NCBI RefSeq assembly: GCF_023845585.1
Contig: NZ_JAMQHS010000015.1
Location: forward strand, 1-45,800
From: Clostridium sp. CMCC3677
Lineage (GTDB): Bacteria; Bacillota; Clostridia; Clostridiales; Clostridiaceae
Direction: 5' to 3'
DNA length: 45,800 nt
Made by a program: the position numbers and the translations under genes. Shown here one piece after another: positions 1 through 8,162 of this stretch. The notes under the pieces are model-generated. The model was not told the DNA's origin. It saw nothing but the letters and a program-made list of their open reading frames with translations, and ran no database searches. The number at the start of each line of letters is the position of its first letter. Position 1 is the first letter of the stretch.

Positions 1-52
1 CATCTGCCTTACAAGCAGAGGGTCACAGGTTCGAGCCCTGTTGTGCCCACCA
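1..52 (+). tRNA. tRNA-Val(TAC), 5' part outside window
   Basis: The 3' part of a tRNA is present. The anticodon stem TCTGC/GCAGA encloses the loop CTTACAA, giving anticodon TAC at 10-12. The T-arm GGTTCGAGCC is intact and the gene ends with an encoded ACCA at 49-52. It is the last-but-one gene of a tRNA cluster that starts upstream of the window. Confidence 0.93.
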
Positions 53-72
53 TAAAACATAAAAAATAATAT

Positions 73-149
73 GGCTCAGTAGCTCAGTTGGTTAGAGTGC
101 CGGCCTGTCACGCCGGAGGTCGAGGGTTCGAGCCCCTTCTGAGTCGCCA
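73..149 (+). tRNA. tRNA-Asp(GTC)
   Basis: A complete cloverleaf can be folded. Acceptor stem GGCTCAG pairs with CTGAGTC, the discriminator is G and CCA is encoded. The anticodon loop CTGTCAC gives GTC. It follows tRNA-Val by about 20 bases, so the two are probably cotranscribed. Confidence 0.96.
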
Positions 150-151
150 AC

Positions 152-178
152 AAAACTCTAGTAAAACTAGAGTTTTTT
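152..178 (+). terminator. Terminator of the tRNA cluster
   Basis: AAAACTCTAG (152-161) pairs with CTAGAGTTTT (167-176) around a 5-base loop and runs into a T tract. It lies directly after tRNA-Asp. Confidence 0.85.
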
Positions 179-211
179 GTTTTTAACGTCAATAACTACT
201 TTTATATATAT

Positions 212-246
212 AAATAGCTTCTAAAATTATTAGAAGCTATTTTTTT
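212..246. terminator. Second hairpin between tRNAs and convergent gene
   Basis: AAATAGCTTCTA (212-223) pairs with TAGAAGCTATTT (231-242), followed by a T tract on the + strand. It separates the tRNA cluster from the leftward gene that ends at 245. On the minus strand the T tract is weak. Confidence 0.7.
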
Positions 247-1225
247 ATCTATTTTTTTGTAGGTTTTTCTTAATTCTTATATCTTCTGAATAGAACTTAC
301 AAAGTTTAAAATCACCAAGTAATCTAGAAGCAATTCTTTCTGTATATTGCTTTGTTATACCTGGTAATGTTAAATTAGTAGAAATAAGCATTTTCTTTTT
401 AGTTAATATTCTTTTATTAATAATATTAAATAATTCTGTTATAGAAAATTCATTTAAATGTTCTGCACCTAAATCATCAATTATTAGTAAATCACAATTT
501 AAAAGTAGTGCCTCTAAATTGGCATTATTATTAAATCTTATTTCACTTAGATTTTTAATTAATTCATCAGATGTTTTATATACAACTAGATAACCTTTAT
601 CTAATATTGCTTTAGATAAGCAATATGATAAATAAGTTTTTCCACTACCGGGATTACCATAGAATAATAAATTTATATTTTGAGATGAAAAGTTCGGAAT
701 ATAATCATTTAAAACATATTCTAATATATTTTCAATATTTTTTCTTGGAGAATACTTTTCATCACCTAATCTATGGGTAGAAAATAGATTTAAATCAAAA
801 TTATTAAAATTATTTTCTTTTATAGTATTTTCTAATTCGGAATCTTTGTAGTGTAATCTGATTAATTTTTGTTTGTAACAAGTACATTTATTTGCACCTA
901 TAAATCCAGTATCTTTACATTTGCTACATGTATACTTTAAATTTAAATATTCAGGATCATAACCATTTGCTACGAGCATTTCACATTTTCTTACTCTTAA
1001 GTCTGTAATTTTTTCTTTATATTGTGTTAATGTTTTTTCACTGTCATCAGCTTTTATGATTTCTAAAGACATTCTTAAAGACATTCTTTGTATTTCATTA
1101 TCCAACTCTAAAATTTCAGGGCATATATTAGATACTTCTAGCCTTCTTAATTTTAGATTTTTGGCTTCATTTTCTCTAATATTCTCATATGTTTTTAAGA
1201 TTTCTGCTTGATATCCATTAATCAT
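245..1225 (-). CDS. DnaI/DnaC-like helicase loader, AAA+ ATPase
   Basis: A 326-residue primosomal ATPase of the type that loads the replicative helicase. The N-terminal part is helical and ends in a zinc-ribbon-like set of cysteines (C100, C103, C114, C116). Then come the Walker A loop GNPGSGKT (190-197), Walker B LLIIDD (246-251), a sensor-1 STN (282-284) and an arginine-finger-like ERIASR (297-302). This order is that of DnaI/DnaC loaders. It overlaps the end of the upstream dnaD-like gene by 8 bases, so the two form a replication operon transcribed leftward. Whether it is the main loader or a paralogue cannot be decided here. Confidence 0.88.
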   Translation of the reverse strand: MINGYQAEILKTYENIRENEAKNLKLRRLEVSNICPEILELDNEIQRMSLRMSLEIIKADDSEKTLTQYKEKITDLRVRKCEMLVANGYDPEYLNLKYTCSKCKDTGFIGANKCTCYKQKLIRLHYKDSELENTIKENNFNNFDLNLFSTHRLGDEKYSPRKNIENILEYVLNDYIPNFSSQNINLLFYGNPGSGKTYLSYCLSKAILDKGYLVVYKTSDELIKNLSEIRFNNNANLEALLLNCDLLIIDDLGAEHLNEFSITELFNIINKRILTKKKMLISTNLTLPGITKQYTERIASRLLGDFKLCKFYSEDIRIKKNLQKNR

Positions 1226-2216
1226 TATTATCCCATCCTAGTAATTTTTTTTCTAAAGAGTCATAATCATATTCTCTTGCTTCAAAGTTATTAAACTTAA
1301 GAGGTGGCTTTTCAGAAGAATAGTTAGTTTTTTTATAATTTTTATTTTTAGGGGTTTTATCTTTAAGTGCTATATCCTCTAATGTTTTTATATTATTCTT
1401 ATACCAGTTAGATAATATACCATCGATATATTTAAAGTCTGCCCTATTTAACCTTTCAAAACATATATCACAGGCTTTAAATATAATCTCTGTAGGAAAT
1501 TTATAAACTAAAAGCCATTTTTCTATAATATCTTGTTGAGGTTTCATAATTTCAGTATTTTTTATACCAAGATAATTTAGTATTTTTCTTATGTTTAACC
1601 ATTTATCTTCTGTTTTCTTTATTAAATTTTGAGCCTGATCAATGGTTCTTATCTTTAAATCATGCCAAGATAAAGCAACTTTTTCTATATATCTTGCATC
1701 AGACTTTCCTTTAGATATACAATATTCTATTAATATTAAAATTAGTTCTGAGGAAAAACCTAATTCCCTTTGCCAATTTAAATAAATTGACATTTCTTTA
1801 GGGGATAGTGGTCTTGCAAGTAACTTTTCTATATGTTTTAACATATCTTTTGTATTATTTTCATCAAGTGCATTAAGTAAATCAACTTGTTTTGAATCAT
1901 CTAAATTTTCTTCTGATAAATTTAAGAATTCTATATTAAAATTTCCCATGTTATCAATAGGAGTAAATTTTATTACTCCTTCATCATTCCAATAATTAAA
2001 GGCATTCATAATATCAGATTCTAATAAATTAAGAGAGGATGCTAGTATTGATGAGCTGACTCCTAATTCGTTACAAGTATTATACTTTAGCATTAATAAA
2101 TAAACTTTTATAAATTCTCCTCTAGCTTTAGGCATATACTTTTCGATAAAAATATTACTTATAGGAGTAAATGTTGGTACCTTATTTTTTAGCATAAAAG
2201 TGCTCATACTTATCAC
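1218..2216 (-). CDS. DnaD/DnaB-domain replication initiation protein
   Basis: A 332-residue protein. An N-terminal winged-helix-like segment (about 15-90) is followed by two DnaB_2/DnaD-type helical domains (about 120-198 and 205-283). The second carries the characteristic W-L-x-x-Y...A-x-x-I pattern and ends YIDGILSNWYKNNIKT. Such proteins remodel DNA and help load the helicase with DnaI, whose likely gene follows with an 8-base overlap. The start is taken as GTG at 2216 because GAAAGG lies 6 bases ahead; ATG at 2207 is the alternative, with poorer spacing. Confidence 0.85.
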   Translation of the reverse strand: MISMSTFMLKNKVPTFTPISNIFIEKYMPKARGEFIKVYLLMLKYNTCNELGVSSSILASSLNLLESDIMNAFNYWNDEGVIKFTPIDNMGNFNIEFLNLSEENLDDSKQVDLLNALDENNTKDMLKHIEKLLARPLSPKEMSIYLNWQRELGFSSELILILIEYCISKGKSDARYIEKVALSWHDLKIRTIDQAQNLIKKTEDKWLNIRKILNYLGIKNTEIMKPQQDIIEKWLLVYKFPTEIIFKACDICFERLNRADFKYIDGILSNWYKNNIKTLEDIALKDKTPKNKNYKKTNYSSEKPPLKFNNFEAREYDYDSLEKKLLGWDNND

Positions 2217-2249
2217 TACCTACCTTTCATAATAAAGTCTTTGTAAATT

Positions 2250-2258
2250 ATTATAACA
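2250..2258 (-). promoter_or_regulatory. Extended -10 promoter of the dnaD-dnaI operon
   Basis: On the minus strand TGTTATAAT reads as an extended -10 (TG, one base, perfect TATAAT), about 35 bases before the dnaD-like start. No convincing -35 is needed or seen. Confidence 0.45.
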
Positions 2259-2382
2259 AACCAATATTATAACCACAATGAATACAGAAAACAACTAATA
2301 CTTTAAACTAATGAATAAATTTGTTTGTAATAGGATAGATTATAAATTGTATTTTTAATTATAAAAGTGAAAGGATTAAATT

Positions 2383-3567
2383 ATGAACACGAGAAAAATG
2401 AAAGTAATTAAATTTATAATTTGTCTTACAGTTATATTTAATTCAATAATTTTAATAGCAAATGCAAATTCTAATAAGGTATTTGAAGCATATGTTGATG
2501 GAAGGCTAGTAGGTTATATTTATGATAAGAAAGAATTTAAGCAAATGTATAGTGAGGTTAATGATGAATTAAATAAAAGACTAGGTACTGATTTAGTACA
2601 AGATAAGAAATTAAGATTTAAGACTAACAAAGAAAATATAGAAAAATCTAGTGAAGAAAATATTAAAAAGAATATAAAGAAAATCATTAATGATGAAGTT
2701 GATGCAAAGTTAATAAACATAAATAATAAAGATTACGGAATAGTATTCAATGAAAATGAAGCTAGTGATGTTTTTAAAGATTTCATAATGCAAAATTTAA
2801 ATAAGTTTAATATAAAATTAGATTCTGTACTTGATACTGAGATTAATGCTAATGTAAAATACTCAGATGTTAAAGTTCCAATTTCAAATGTAAATGATAT
2901 TAAGCAAATAGTTGACAATATGATAAATGATGAAAATATAAAAGTAGATGTTAAAATTAAAGAAGAAAAAGAAGTAACTGTAGCGCCTAAAACACAAATA
3001 AAAAGAGATGATTCTATGTATATAGGAGAAAACAATATCAAAGAAGGCGAGGCTGGTAGCAAAAAAGTTACTGCTGAAGTTACTTACCGTAATGGAGAAA
3101 AGCTGAATGAAAATATAATTTCAGAATATGTAACAAAAGAAGCTAAAGATAGGATTGAATATAGAGGTAGCAAAACTCCAATTGGAACTAAAGCAACATT
3201 TTTACAATATCCAACTAGAGGTAGATACATCACATCTAAATTTGGTCCAAGATGGGGGAAGACTCACAATGGAATAGATATAGCAGGGAATACAGGGGAC
3301 CCTGTTACAGCGGCTTTTGATGGGGTTATTGAAGACGCTGGAGTTGTAAGCGGATATGGTAATATGATTAAAATAAAACATGAAGATGGATTAGAAACAC
3401 TTTATGGTCATTTAAGCTCAATTCATGTGAAGAAAGGACAAGAAATAAAAAAAGGAGATGTTATTGGTGCTGTTGGTAGTACTGGAAGAAGTACAGGACC
3501 TCATTTACATTTTGAATTAAGATCAAAGGGAACTCCAATAAACCCAGAGTCATATATAAAGCAATAA
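2383..3567 (+). CDS. G5-domain M23 family metallopeptidase
   Basis: A 394-residue exported cell-wall hydrolase. An N-terminal hydrophobic segment (about 9-28) anchors or exports it, followed by a charged region, a G5 domain (about 195-264) and a C-terminal lysostaphin-type M23 domain (about 280-394). The expected zinc ligands H295, D299 (motif HNGID) and H376, and the catalytic histidines H343 (YGHL) and H374 (PHLHFE), are all present, so it should be active. Family members cut peptidoglycan cross-links. AAAGGA lies 8 bases before the ATG. It is monocistronic, ending at a bidirectional terminator. Confidence 0.93.
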   Translation: MNTRKMKVIKFIICLTVIFNSIILIANANSNKVFEAYVDGRLVGYIYDKKEFKQMYSEVNDELNKRLGTDLVQDKKLRFKTNKENIEKSSEENIKKNIKKIINDEVDAKLININNKDYGIVFNENEASDVFKDFIMQNLNKFNIKLDSVLDTEINANVKYSDVKVPISNVNDIKQIVDNMINDENIKVDVKIKEEKEVTVAPKTQIKRDDSMYIGENNIKEGEAGSKKVTAEVTYRNGEKLNENIISEYVTKEAKDRIEYRGSKTPIGTKATFLQYPTRGRYITSKFGPRWGKTHNGIDIAGNTGDPVTAAFDGVIEDAGVVSGYGNMIKIKHEDGLETLYGHLSSIHVKKGQEIKKGDVIGAVGSTGRSTGPHLHFELRSKGTPINPESYIKQ

Positions 3568-3614
3568 ATAAAAAGATCTATATCAACACTCTACTAATAT
3601 ATAGAGCCAAATAA

Positions 3615-3658
3615 AAAAATAATAAATACTAAAAATATTTATAGTATTTATTATTTTT
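3615..3658. terminator. Bidirectional terminator, M23 gene / S8 gene
   Basis: A 17-base arm at 3615-3631 pairs with 3642-3658 (AAATACTA / TAGTATTT core). T tracts lie on both sides, between convergent genes ending at 3567 and 3664. Confidence 0.8.
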
Positions 3659-3663
3659 ATAAT

Positions 3664-4869
3664 TTAGGGCATCAATGTATCAATATTTATAATACCTTCA
3701 CCACAAATATTTTTAGGAATATCATCAACAGGATCACATGCAACTTTTAATAGTGAAGTTAAATCATTAAAAGTTAGTTCAGGATTATTTTCAAATAGCA
3801 AAGCACATAATCCACTAACATATGATACGGCAAGTGATGTTCCGGTAAAAGTTTTATATGGTGCTTCAAGCTTTTTAGGATAAATCTTTAAGCCATTTTT
3901 TTCACTTAAGTAATTAGTATCACTGTTCAATGAAACTATATTTACACAAGAAGCAGATAAATTAGGCTTTCCAGATTTTCCAAATGGACCTGATGAAGAA
4001 AAGGTATATGGCTTTATTATCGGAGTAGTGCTGTCTAAGCCTGCAACTGTAATACAATTATCACACGTAGATATTCCCATAATAGAAGACGAGTTATTTA
4101 ATGTACTTCCACTAGGTACTATAGGAATAACATTATTTAATATTGCATATTTAAATGTCAAATCAAAGCAAGAGATGATAAATGTATTATGACTTAATAA
4201 TTCAAATGGTAGACATAATACTTTTATGTTATTTTCTTTAGAGATTTCTACTAAAGATTCTATTGAATATAATATGTCAGAAGCAAAACCCTTTCCTAGT
4301 TTATCAAAAGCTTTATAACAAAATAATTTACTTTTATGTGCTATTCCTTTGTACATATTATTTGAGGCAAGTCCACTACTACATAAAATGCCGCTAGTTG
4401 ATGTACCGTGACCATTATCATCGTAAGGATAATTAAAATCATTAATTAAATCAACAAATAATGATATTTTATTGCTAGGAGATATTAAATCAGGATGTGG
4501 AAATACACCACTATCTACAATCCCAATTCCTACACCAGCTCCTGACAACTTATATTTCTCTGAAAAGTGTACTTTGTTAGCTGTAGCAACACTCATACCG
4601 CAAAGAAATAAATATTCGTCTAAATAAACTTTTTCTATTTCTGGATATTCAACAATTCTTTCAATACCTTTAGAAGTTAAAGTAGCACTTATTAAATTAG
4701 AACATTTTATAACATGATGTAATTTACCTTTATATGATGTAACTTTTTTCTCTATAGAGGATTGAAAATTTTTATATTTTATCAGCACTCGATAATTTTT
4801 ATAACAATTATTAGACATATAGTGTTTTAAATTAGGATCTAGCTTATTTTTATATGAAAATGCAAACAT
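3664..4869 (-). CDS. S8 (subtilisin-type) serine peptidase, probably cytoplasmic
   Basis: A 401-residue subtilase with no signal peptide. An I9-like propeptide region (about 25-85) precedes the catalytic domain. The triad is D119 (GIVDSG), H154 (NGHGTSTSG) and S345 (GTSLA). The usual oxyanion-hole asparagine in the AAGN block is not seen: the matching stretch reads VPSGST, with S255 at the Asn position. The start is ATG at 4869, preceded by GGGAGAAG; the frame is open upstream to 4935 but that part lacks a ribosome site. Known relatives include intracellular AprX-like peptidases and clostridial Csp proteins; which branch this belongs to is unclear. Confidence 0.88.
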   Translation of the reverse strand: MFAFSYKNKLDPNLKHYMSNNCYKNYRVLIKYKNFQSSIEKKVTSYKGKLHHVIKCSNLISATLTSKGIERIVEYPEIEKVYLDEYLFLCGMSVATANKVHFSEKYKLSGAGVGIGIVDSGVFPHPDLISPSNKISLFVDLINDFNYPYDDNGHGTSTSGILCSSGLASNNMYKGIAHKSKLFCYKAFDKLGKGFASDILYSIESLVEISKENNIKVLCLPFELLSHNTFIISCFDLTFKYAILNNVIPIVPSGSTLNNSSSIMGISTCDNCITVAGLDSTTPIIKPYTFSSSGPFGKSGKPNLSASCVNIVSLNSDTNYLSEKNGLKIYPKKLEAPYKTFTGTSLAVSYVSGLCALLFENNPELTFNDLTSLLKVACDPVDDIPKNICGEGIINIDTLMP

Positions 4870-5001
4870 ATTCTTCTCCCAATTATTTATTTCAATATAT
4901 AGTATATGAATAATAGGTGTTTTGTTAATACACAAGTTAACTAAAATATTTACAATTATATTTAGAAATATATAATATAAGTATTTATATAAAGAATAAG
5001 A

Positions 5002-5820
5002 CTAGAAAATAAACGTTTCTCCAATATCAATTATCTTTATATTATTATCTTTTAAGTTTTTTAATATCAATTCAGTTTCATTGAAATCTTCTAATGATAT
5101 TATAAATGTTTTATAGTGAATAGGTATCATTACTTTGGAATTCATCATTTTAAACATTTCATAAGATTCAAGAGGAGTACAATGCATATGAGAAAATCTT
5201 TCTGGAATATAACATCCAACTGGCATTAAAGCAATATCAGATACAATTCCTTTAAAATTATCAGTAAATGCAGTATCACCAGCAAAAAAAACTTTTTTAT
5301 CGTTTCTTTCAATTAGATAAGATAAGCTTTCATCATCAATTCCTACATAAAATCTTCTTCCATCATGATTTGCTTCATATGCAGTTATTTTAATATTATC
5401 ATCTTCATAGGTTTCATTAGGATGCAAAAGAAATACATTTTTAAATCCTAATAATCTAAGGATTTTCTTATATCCTTTAGGCGCTATAACAATAGCATCT
5501 TTATTTAGTTTACTAAGAGATGGAAAGTGCATATGATCCATATGTCCATGAGATAGGATTATATAATCTATTTTTAAATCTTTTAAGTAATTAGGTTTTT
5601 GAACAACTCTTTTAAAATAACCTAATACATCGGATAATACAGGATCAGTTATAATTACTTTTCCACTTAAGTTTATAACTGTTGTAGCATGACCAAACCA
5701 ATTAACAGAGTTAAATTGTAGTTGATCAAATTTAATAGCATTTTTCTCTTTAAAATATTCCTTTAAATTGTTGTTAGTTAAATTAAATAAAAAATTTATA
5801 TTCTTAAAAAAATTTGACAT
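5002..5820 (-). CDS. MBL-fold metal-dependent hydrolase, UlaG/COG2220-like
   Basis: A 272-residue metallo-beta-lactamase-fold protein of the UlaG/NAPE-PLD-like branch. The WFGHATT strand and an ITDPVLSD turn precede the metal motif H91-x-H93-x-D95-H96. Further ligands are the Asp in FFAGDTAF and the C-terminal His in IPIHYKTF. Relatives include lactonases and phosphodiesterases, so the substrate cannot be given. ATG at 5820 has AAAGGA 6 bases ahead. It stands alone and is not near the ascorbate-type PTS at 31 kb. Confidence 0.85.
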   Translation of the reverse strand: MSNFFKNINFLFNLTNNNLKEYFKEKNAIKFDQLQFNSVNWFGHATTVINLSGKVIITDPVLSDVLGYFKRVVQKPNYLKDLKIDYIILSHGHMDHMHFPSLSKLNKDAIVIAPKGYKKILRLLGFKNVFLLHPNETYEDDNIKITAYEANHDGRRFYVGIDDESLSYLIERNDKKVFFAGDTAFTDNFKGIVSDIALMPVGCYIPERFSHMHCTPLESYEMFKMMNSKVMIPIHYKTFIISLEDFNETELILKNLKDNNIKIIDIGETFIF

Positions 5821-6004
5821 AGAAGGTCCTTTCTATATTTAAATGATTGTTTTATTTTGGATATTTTTTAGTAGAGTACTGATATATGAATAAGTAAAGC
5901 TTAGCAGAATTATCAAAATTAAATTACAATGCCACTTTACCTATTCCATATATCAATTACCGTATTTAAAATATGTAATTCAAAAATATTATACAACGAT
6001 TAAA

Positions 6005-6436
6005 TTAGTGTTTCCATTTAAATATTATAATTCCAACTATCATAATTGCTATTCCTAAAAATTCATGAAGTGTAAATTTGATTTTTTCAGTGCCAAACAA
6101 TCCAAAGGCATCAATTATTCCTGCTGCTAAGAGTTGAGCTATTAATATAGTACCTATACCAAAGGTAGTACCCATTCCACCAATGCTTTTCATTACAGTA
6201 AATATAATAACAACTCCAAGTGCTCCTCCTAAAAGAAATATCTTATTAGCATTTTTTATATTAGAATAACTCCCTTTTCCACAAAAAAAAGATATAACTA
6301 AAGTTAAAATTAGTCCAGTAAGCTGTACTATAACATTTGTTTCCCAAATTCCTATTTTTTCACCTAATTTTGTGTTAAATACGCCTTGTAAACTCATTGA
6401 AATTCCAGAAATTATAGCATATATTATGCCCATCAT
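6005..6436 (-). CDS. DMT-family transporter, YdcZ (DUF606) type
   Basis: A 143-residue membrane protein with about five hydrophobic helices and the small-residue pattern of the YdcZ half-size drug/metabolite transporters (N-terminal IISGISMSLQGVFNTKLGE). Such proteins usually pair as dimers of five-helix units. The start is ATG at 6436 because GAGGTG lies 6 bases ahead; a GTG at 6445 sits inside that ribosome site. No partner gene is adjacent. Substrate unknown. Confidence 0.82.
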   Translation of the reverse strand: MMGIIYAIISGISMSLQGVFNTKLGEKIGIWETNVIVQLTGLILTLVISFFCGKGSYSNIKNANKIFLLGGALGVVIIFTVMKSIGGMGTTFGIGTILIAQLLAAGIIDAFGLFGTEKIKFTLHEFLGIAIMIVGIIIFKWKH

Positions 6437-6555
6437 AAAAATCACCTCAAAAATATTATGTCCTTACTATGAGGCAAATATTAAGTTTATAAAAAAAATG
6501 TGAAGGTGATTTTTGGAATTATAAACTATATGATTTATAATTTTTTAAACAATAA

Positions 6556-6588
6556 AAAAAGTAGCTCCAAATTAAAGAGCTACTTTTT
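6556..6588 (-). terminator. Terminator overlapping the 3' end of the dUTPase-like gene
   Basis: AAAAAGTAGCTC (6556-6567) pairs with GAGCTACTTTTT (6577-6588). On the minus strand it runs into TTTTTTTATT. The last codons and the stop of the gene ending at 6572 lie inside the hairpin. Confidence 0.82.
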
Positions 6589-7048
6589 CATACGTATTTT
6601 TAGAAAATTCATTTTTTAGTTCAGTTTGAGTAAATCCTAAGGTTATTGCTAAACTTAAGATGTCTTCGAATAAAGTAAGGTAGTGATCTTTTGATGGTGA
6701 TATAATTAAATCGTTTATATCAATATATAAGTTTAAAAATTGATCACTTAAACAGTAGTCATTAGGTTTTACATCAATCTCAGTTATATCAGAATAATTA
6801 TTATCTAGTCCGATAGTAATAATTTGCGATAAACAGGATACATATTTTCTAAATACAACTTGCATATCTATAAAATTGTTAGTATCCATCAAGTATTTAA
6901 AGCATTTAGTTTCATTAGCTAGTTCGCTAATCTTAACGTTGAATTCCAAATATTTTCTAGTTTGAATCTTACAGTCATCTAATTGATTATTTAATGTTAA
7001 ATTTTTATTTATTATTCTTTGAGTTTCAAAGAGGTCTTTAACATTCAT
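6572..7048 (-). CDS. dUTPase-2 / MazG-like fold protein with degenerate active site
   Basis: A 158-residue all-alpha protein. The segment SELANETKCFKY (41-52) and the later KYVSCLSQIITIGL match the two core helices of type-2 dUTP pyrophosphatases (usual forms E-L-G-E-L-A-N-E and E-E-Y-V-D-C-L-H-F). By that alignment the first acidic residue of helix one is K39, and the acidic triplet of helix two is replaced by R67, K68 and S71, so Mg-dependent hydrolysis looks lost. E42 and E46 remain. The C-terminal helix LFEDILSLAITLGFTQTELKNEF fits the family. It is monocistronic. A true activity, or a regulatory role, cannot be inferred. Confidence 0.6.
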   Translation of the reverse strand: MNVKDLFETQRIINKNLTLNNQLDDCKIQTRKYLEFNVKISELANETKCFKYLMDTNNFIDMQVVFRKYVSCLSQIITIGLDNNYSDITEIDVKPNDYCLSDQFLNLYIDINDLIISPSKDHYLTLFEDILSLAITLGFTQTELKNEFSKNTYEKVAL

Positions 7049-7164
7049 ACTGAATCCCCCTACTTTAATAAATCATTATTTTTATTTTACAAAAATTTTA
7101 AAATAAAAGAAAGTGGAGAAAACGAATACAATAAAAAATATTTTAAATTTTCTTAAAAATACAA

Positions 7165-7211
7165 AAAATAATAGTAAAAGGGAATGATTAATTATCAAAT
7201 TCTCTTTTACT
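7165..7211 (-). terminator. Terminator of the 2H-like gene
   Basis: AGTAAAAGGGAAT (7173-7185) pairs with ATTCTCTTTTACT (7199-7211), one mismatch. On the minus strand it runs into ATTATTTTTTG. Confidence 0.7.
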
Positions 7212-7228
7212 AAAACAAATAAATATAT

Positions 7229-7768
7229 TTAAAATTTTTTTAAAACAAATGATTTTAACGGTAAATCTTTTTTAGATGTAGGTATTTTCCAAACTTCTAT
7301 TTTTTTAATCTTTAATTTTATATAAGGATTATTTTTATATAGGTATGGAAAATTTAACTTTATATCCTGCTTTTTATAGTCTTTTGATATATAACCTAAA
7401 TTTGATAGAGAAACAAAATTTTCATCAAATGTTTTAATATTAAATCCACTTAAAATAAGCATGTCACTAAGAGCACGAGAAATTCTCTTAATATATCCTC
7501 TATTATCAATCCTTAAATTAACGCTTCTAGTATTATCGTATACATAAACAGAATCCAAAGCATCAATCCTAAAAACTTTATATGGCGATATAATTTTGTT
7601 TATAATCGGATAAAGTTTATCGAAATTAGGATTATCAACAATACATAAAGGAATAAATGGCATAGGTGAATTTCTATTGCCTCTAAATTTTTTTGACATA
7701 TTTTTTTGAATAGGTGAAATTAATTGATATGTTTCATCATCAAATACCGCAACTATATAATACTTCAT
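7229..7768 (-). CDS. 2'-5' RNA ligase-like (2H phosphoesterase fold) protein, His motifs lost
   Basis: A 179-residue protein. The opening MKYYIVAVFDDETY, the central spacing and the ending IEVWKIP...SFVLKKF resemble clostridial LigT/2H phosphoesterase-like proteins. In active members two H-x-T/S motifs face each other. Here the first position reads F38-I-P40 (in SPMPFIPLCI) and the second F118-V-S120 (in ENFVSLSNLGY), so both histidines are absent. It is monocistronic with its own terminator. The family call rests on overall pattern and is moderate; an RNA- or nucleotide-binding role without catalysis would be consistent. Confidence 0.5.
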   Translation of the reverse strand: MKYYIVAVFDDETYQLISPIQKNMSKKFRGNRNSPMPFIPLCIVDNPNFDKLYPIINKIISPYKVFRIDALDSVYVYDNTRSVNLRIDNRGYIKRISRALSDMLILSGFNIKTFDENFVSLSNLGYISKDYKKQDIKLNFPYLYKNNPYIKLKIKKIEVWKIPTSKKDLPLKSFVLKKF

Positions 7769-8162
7769 GTAAACCTCACAATCTAAACTAATGTCTTGCT
7801 ATTACAAAGTTTTAATAAATTATAACACAATAGAACAAATAAAAAAATAGAAGAATAATTAAAATATGAATGATAATAATAAAAATGTAATTAAGTAAAT
7901 AATTTTACATAATACCCATAATTTATATCGTTAAAATTTGACTATATTACATTTAATATTATAAAAAGGAAATTTATTAAGTAAAATGTTTAAAAAACTA
8001 TTAATATAAGGAAAAAAATATATTTAAATAAATTAAGTTTATGATATAATGATAAAAGTAGATTTTAATAAATATAATAGGACAATAATGTCTAATGAAA
8101 ATATAGATATAATCAGGAGTTTGACGTATTTAAATATAGATTTTATGAATAGGGTGAATTCG
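7769..8162. other. Intergenic region upstream of murA
   Basis: About 390 AT-rich bases between divergent genes. It holds an extended -10 promoter at 8042-8050 and a possible second promoter, TTGACT near 7937. The murA frame is open upstream to 8049 but that stretch has no ribosome site and is taken as untranslated. I see no riboswitch-like structure. Confidence 0.5.
8042..8050 (+). promoter_or_regulatory. Extended -10 promoter for murA
   Basis: TGATATAAT (TG, one base, perfect TATAAT) lies about 110 bases before the murA ATG. The -35 is weak. Confidence 0.45.

Noticed and set aside
2520..3062. Leftward open frames of 66 and 109 codons inside the M23 gene
   Set aside because: They are antisense shadows of an intact, motif-rich gene, with Phe/Ser/Leu-rich composition and no ribosome sites.
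5002..5820. UlaG-like hydrolase as part of the ascorbate-type PTS pathway
   Set aside because: It lies 24 kb away in its own leftward unit, and the family is broad; sequence gives no reason to assign it to ascorbate use.
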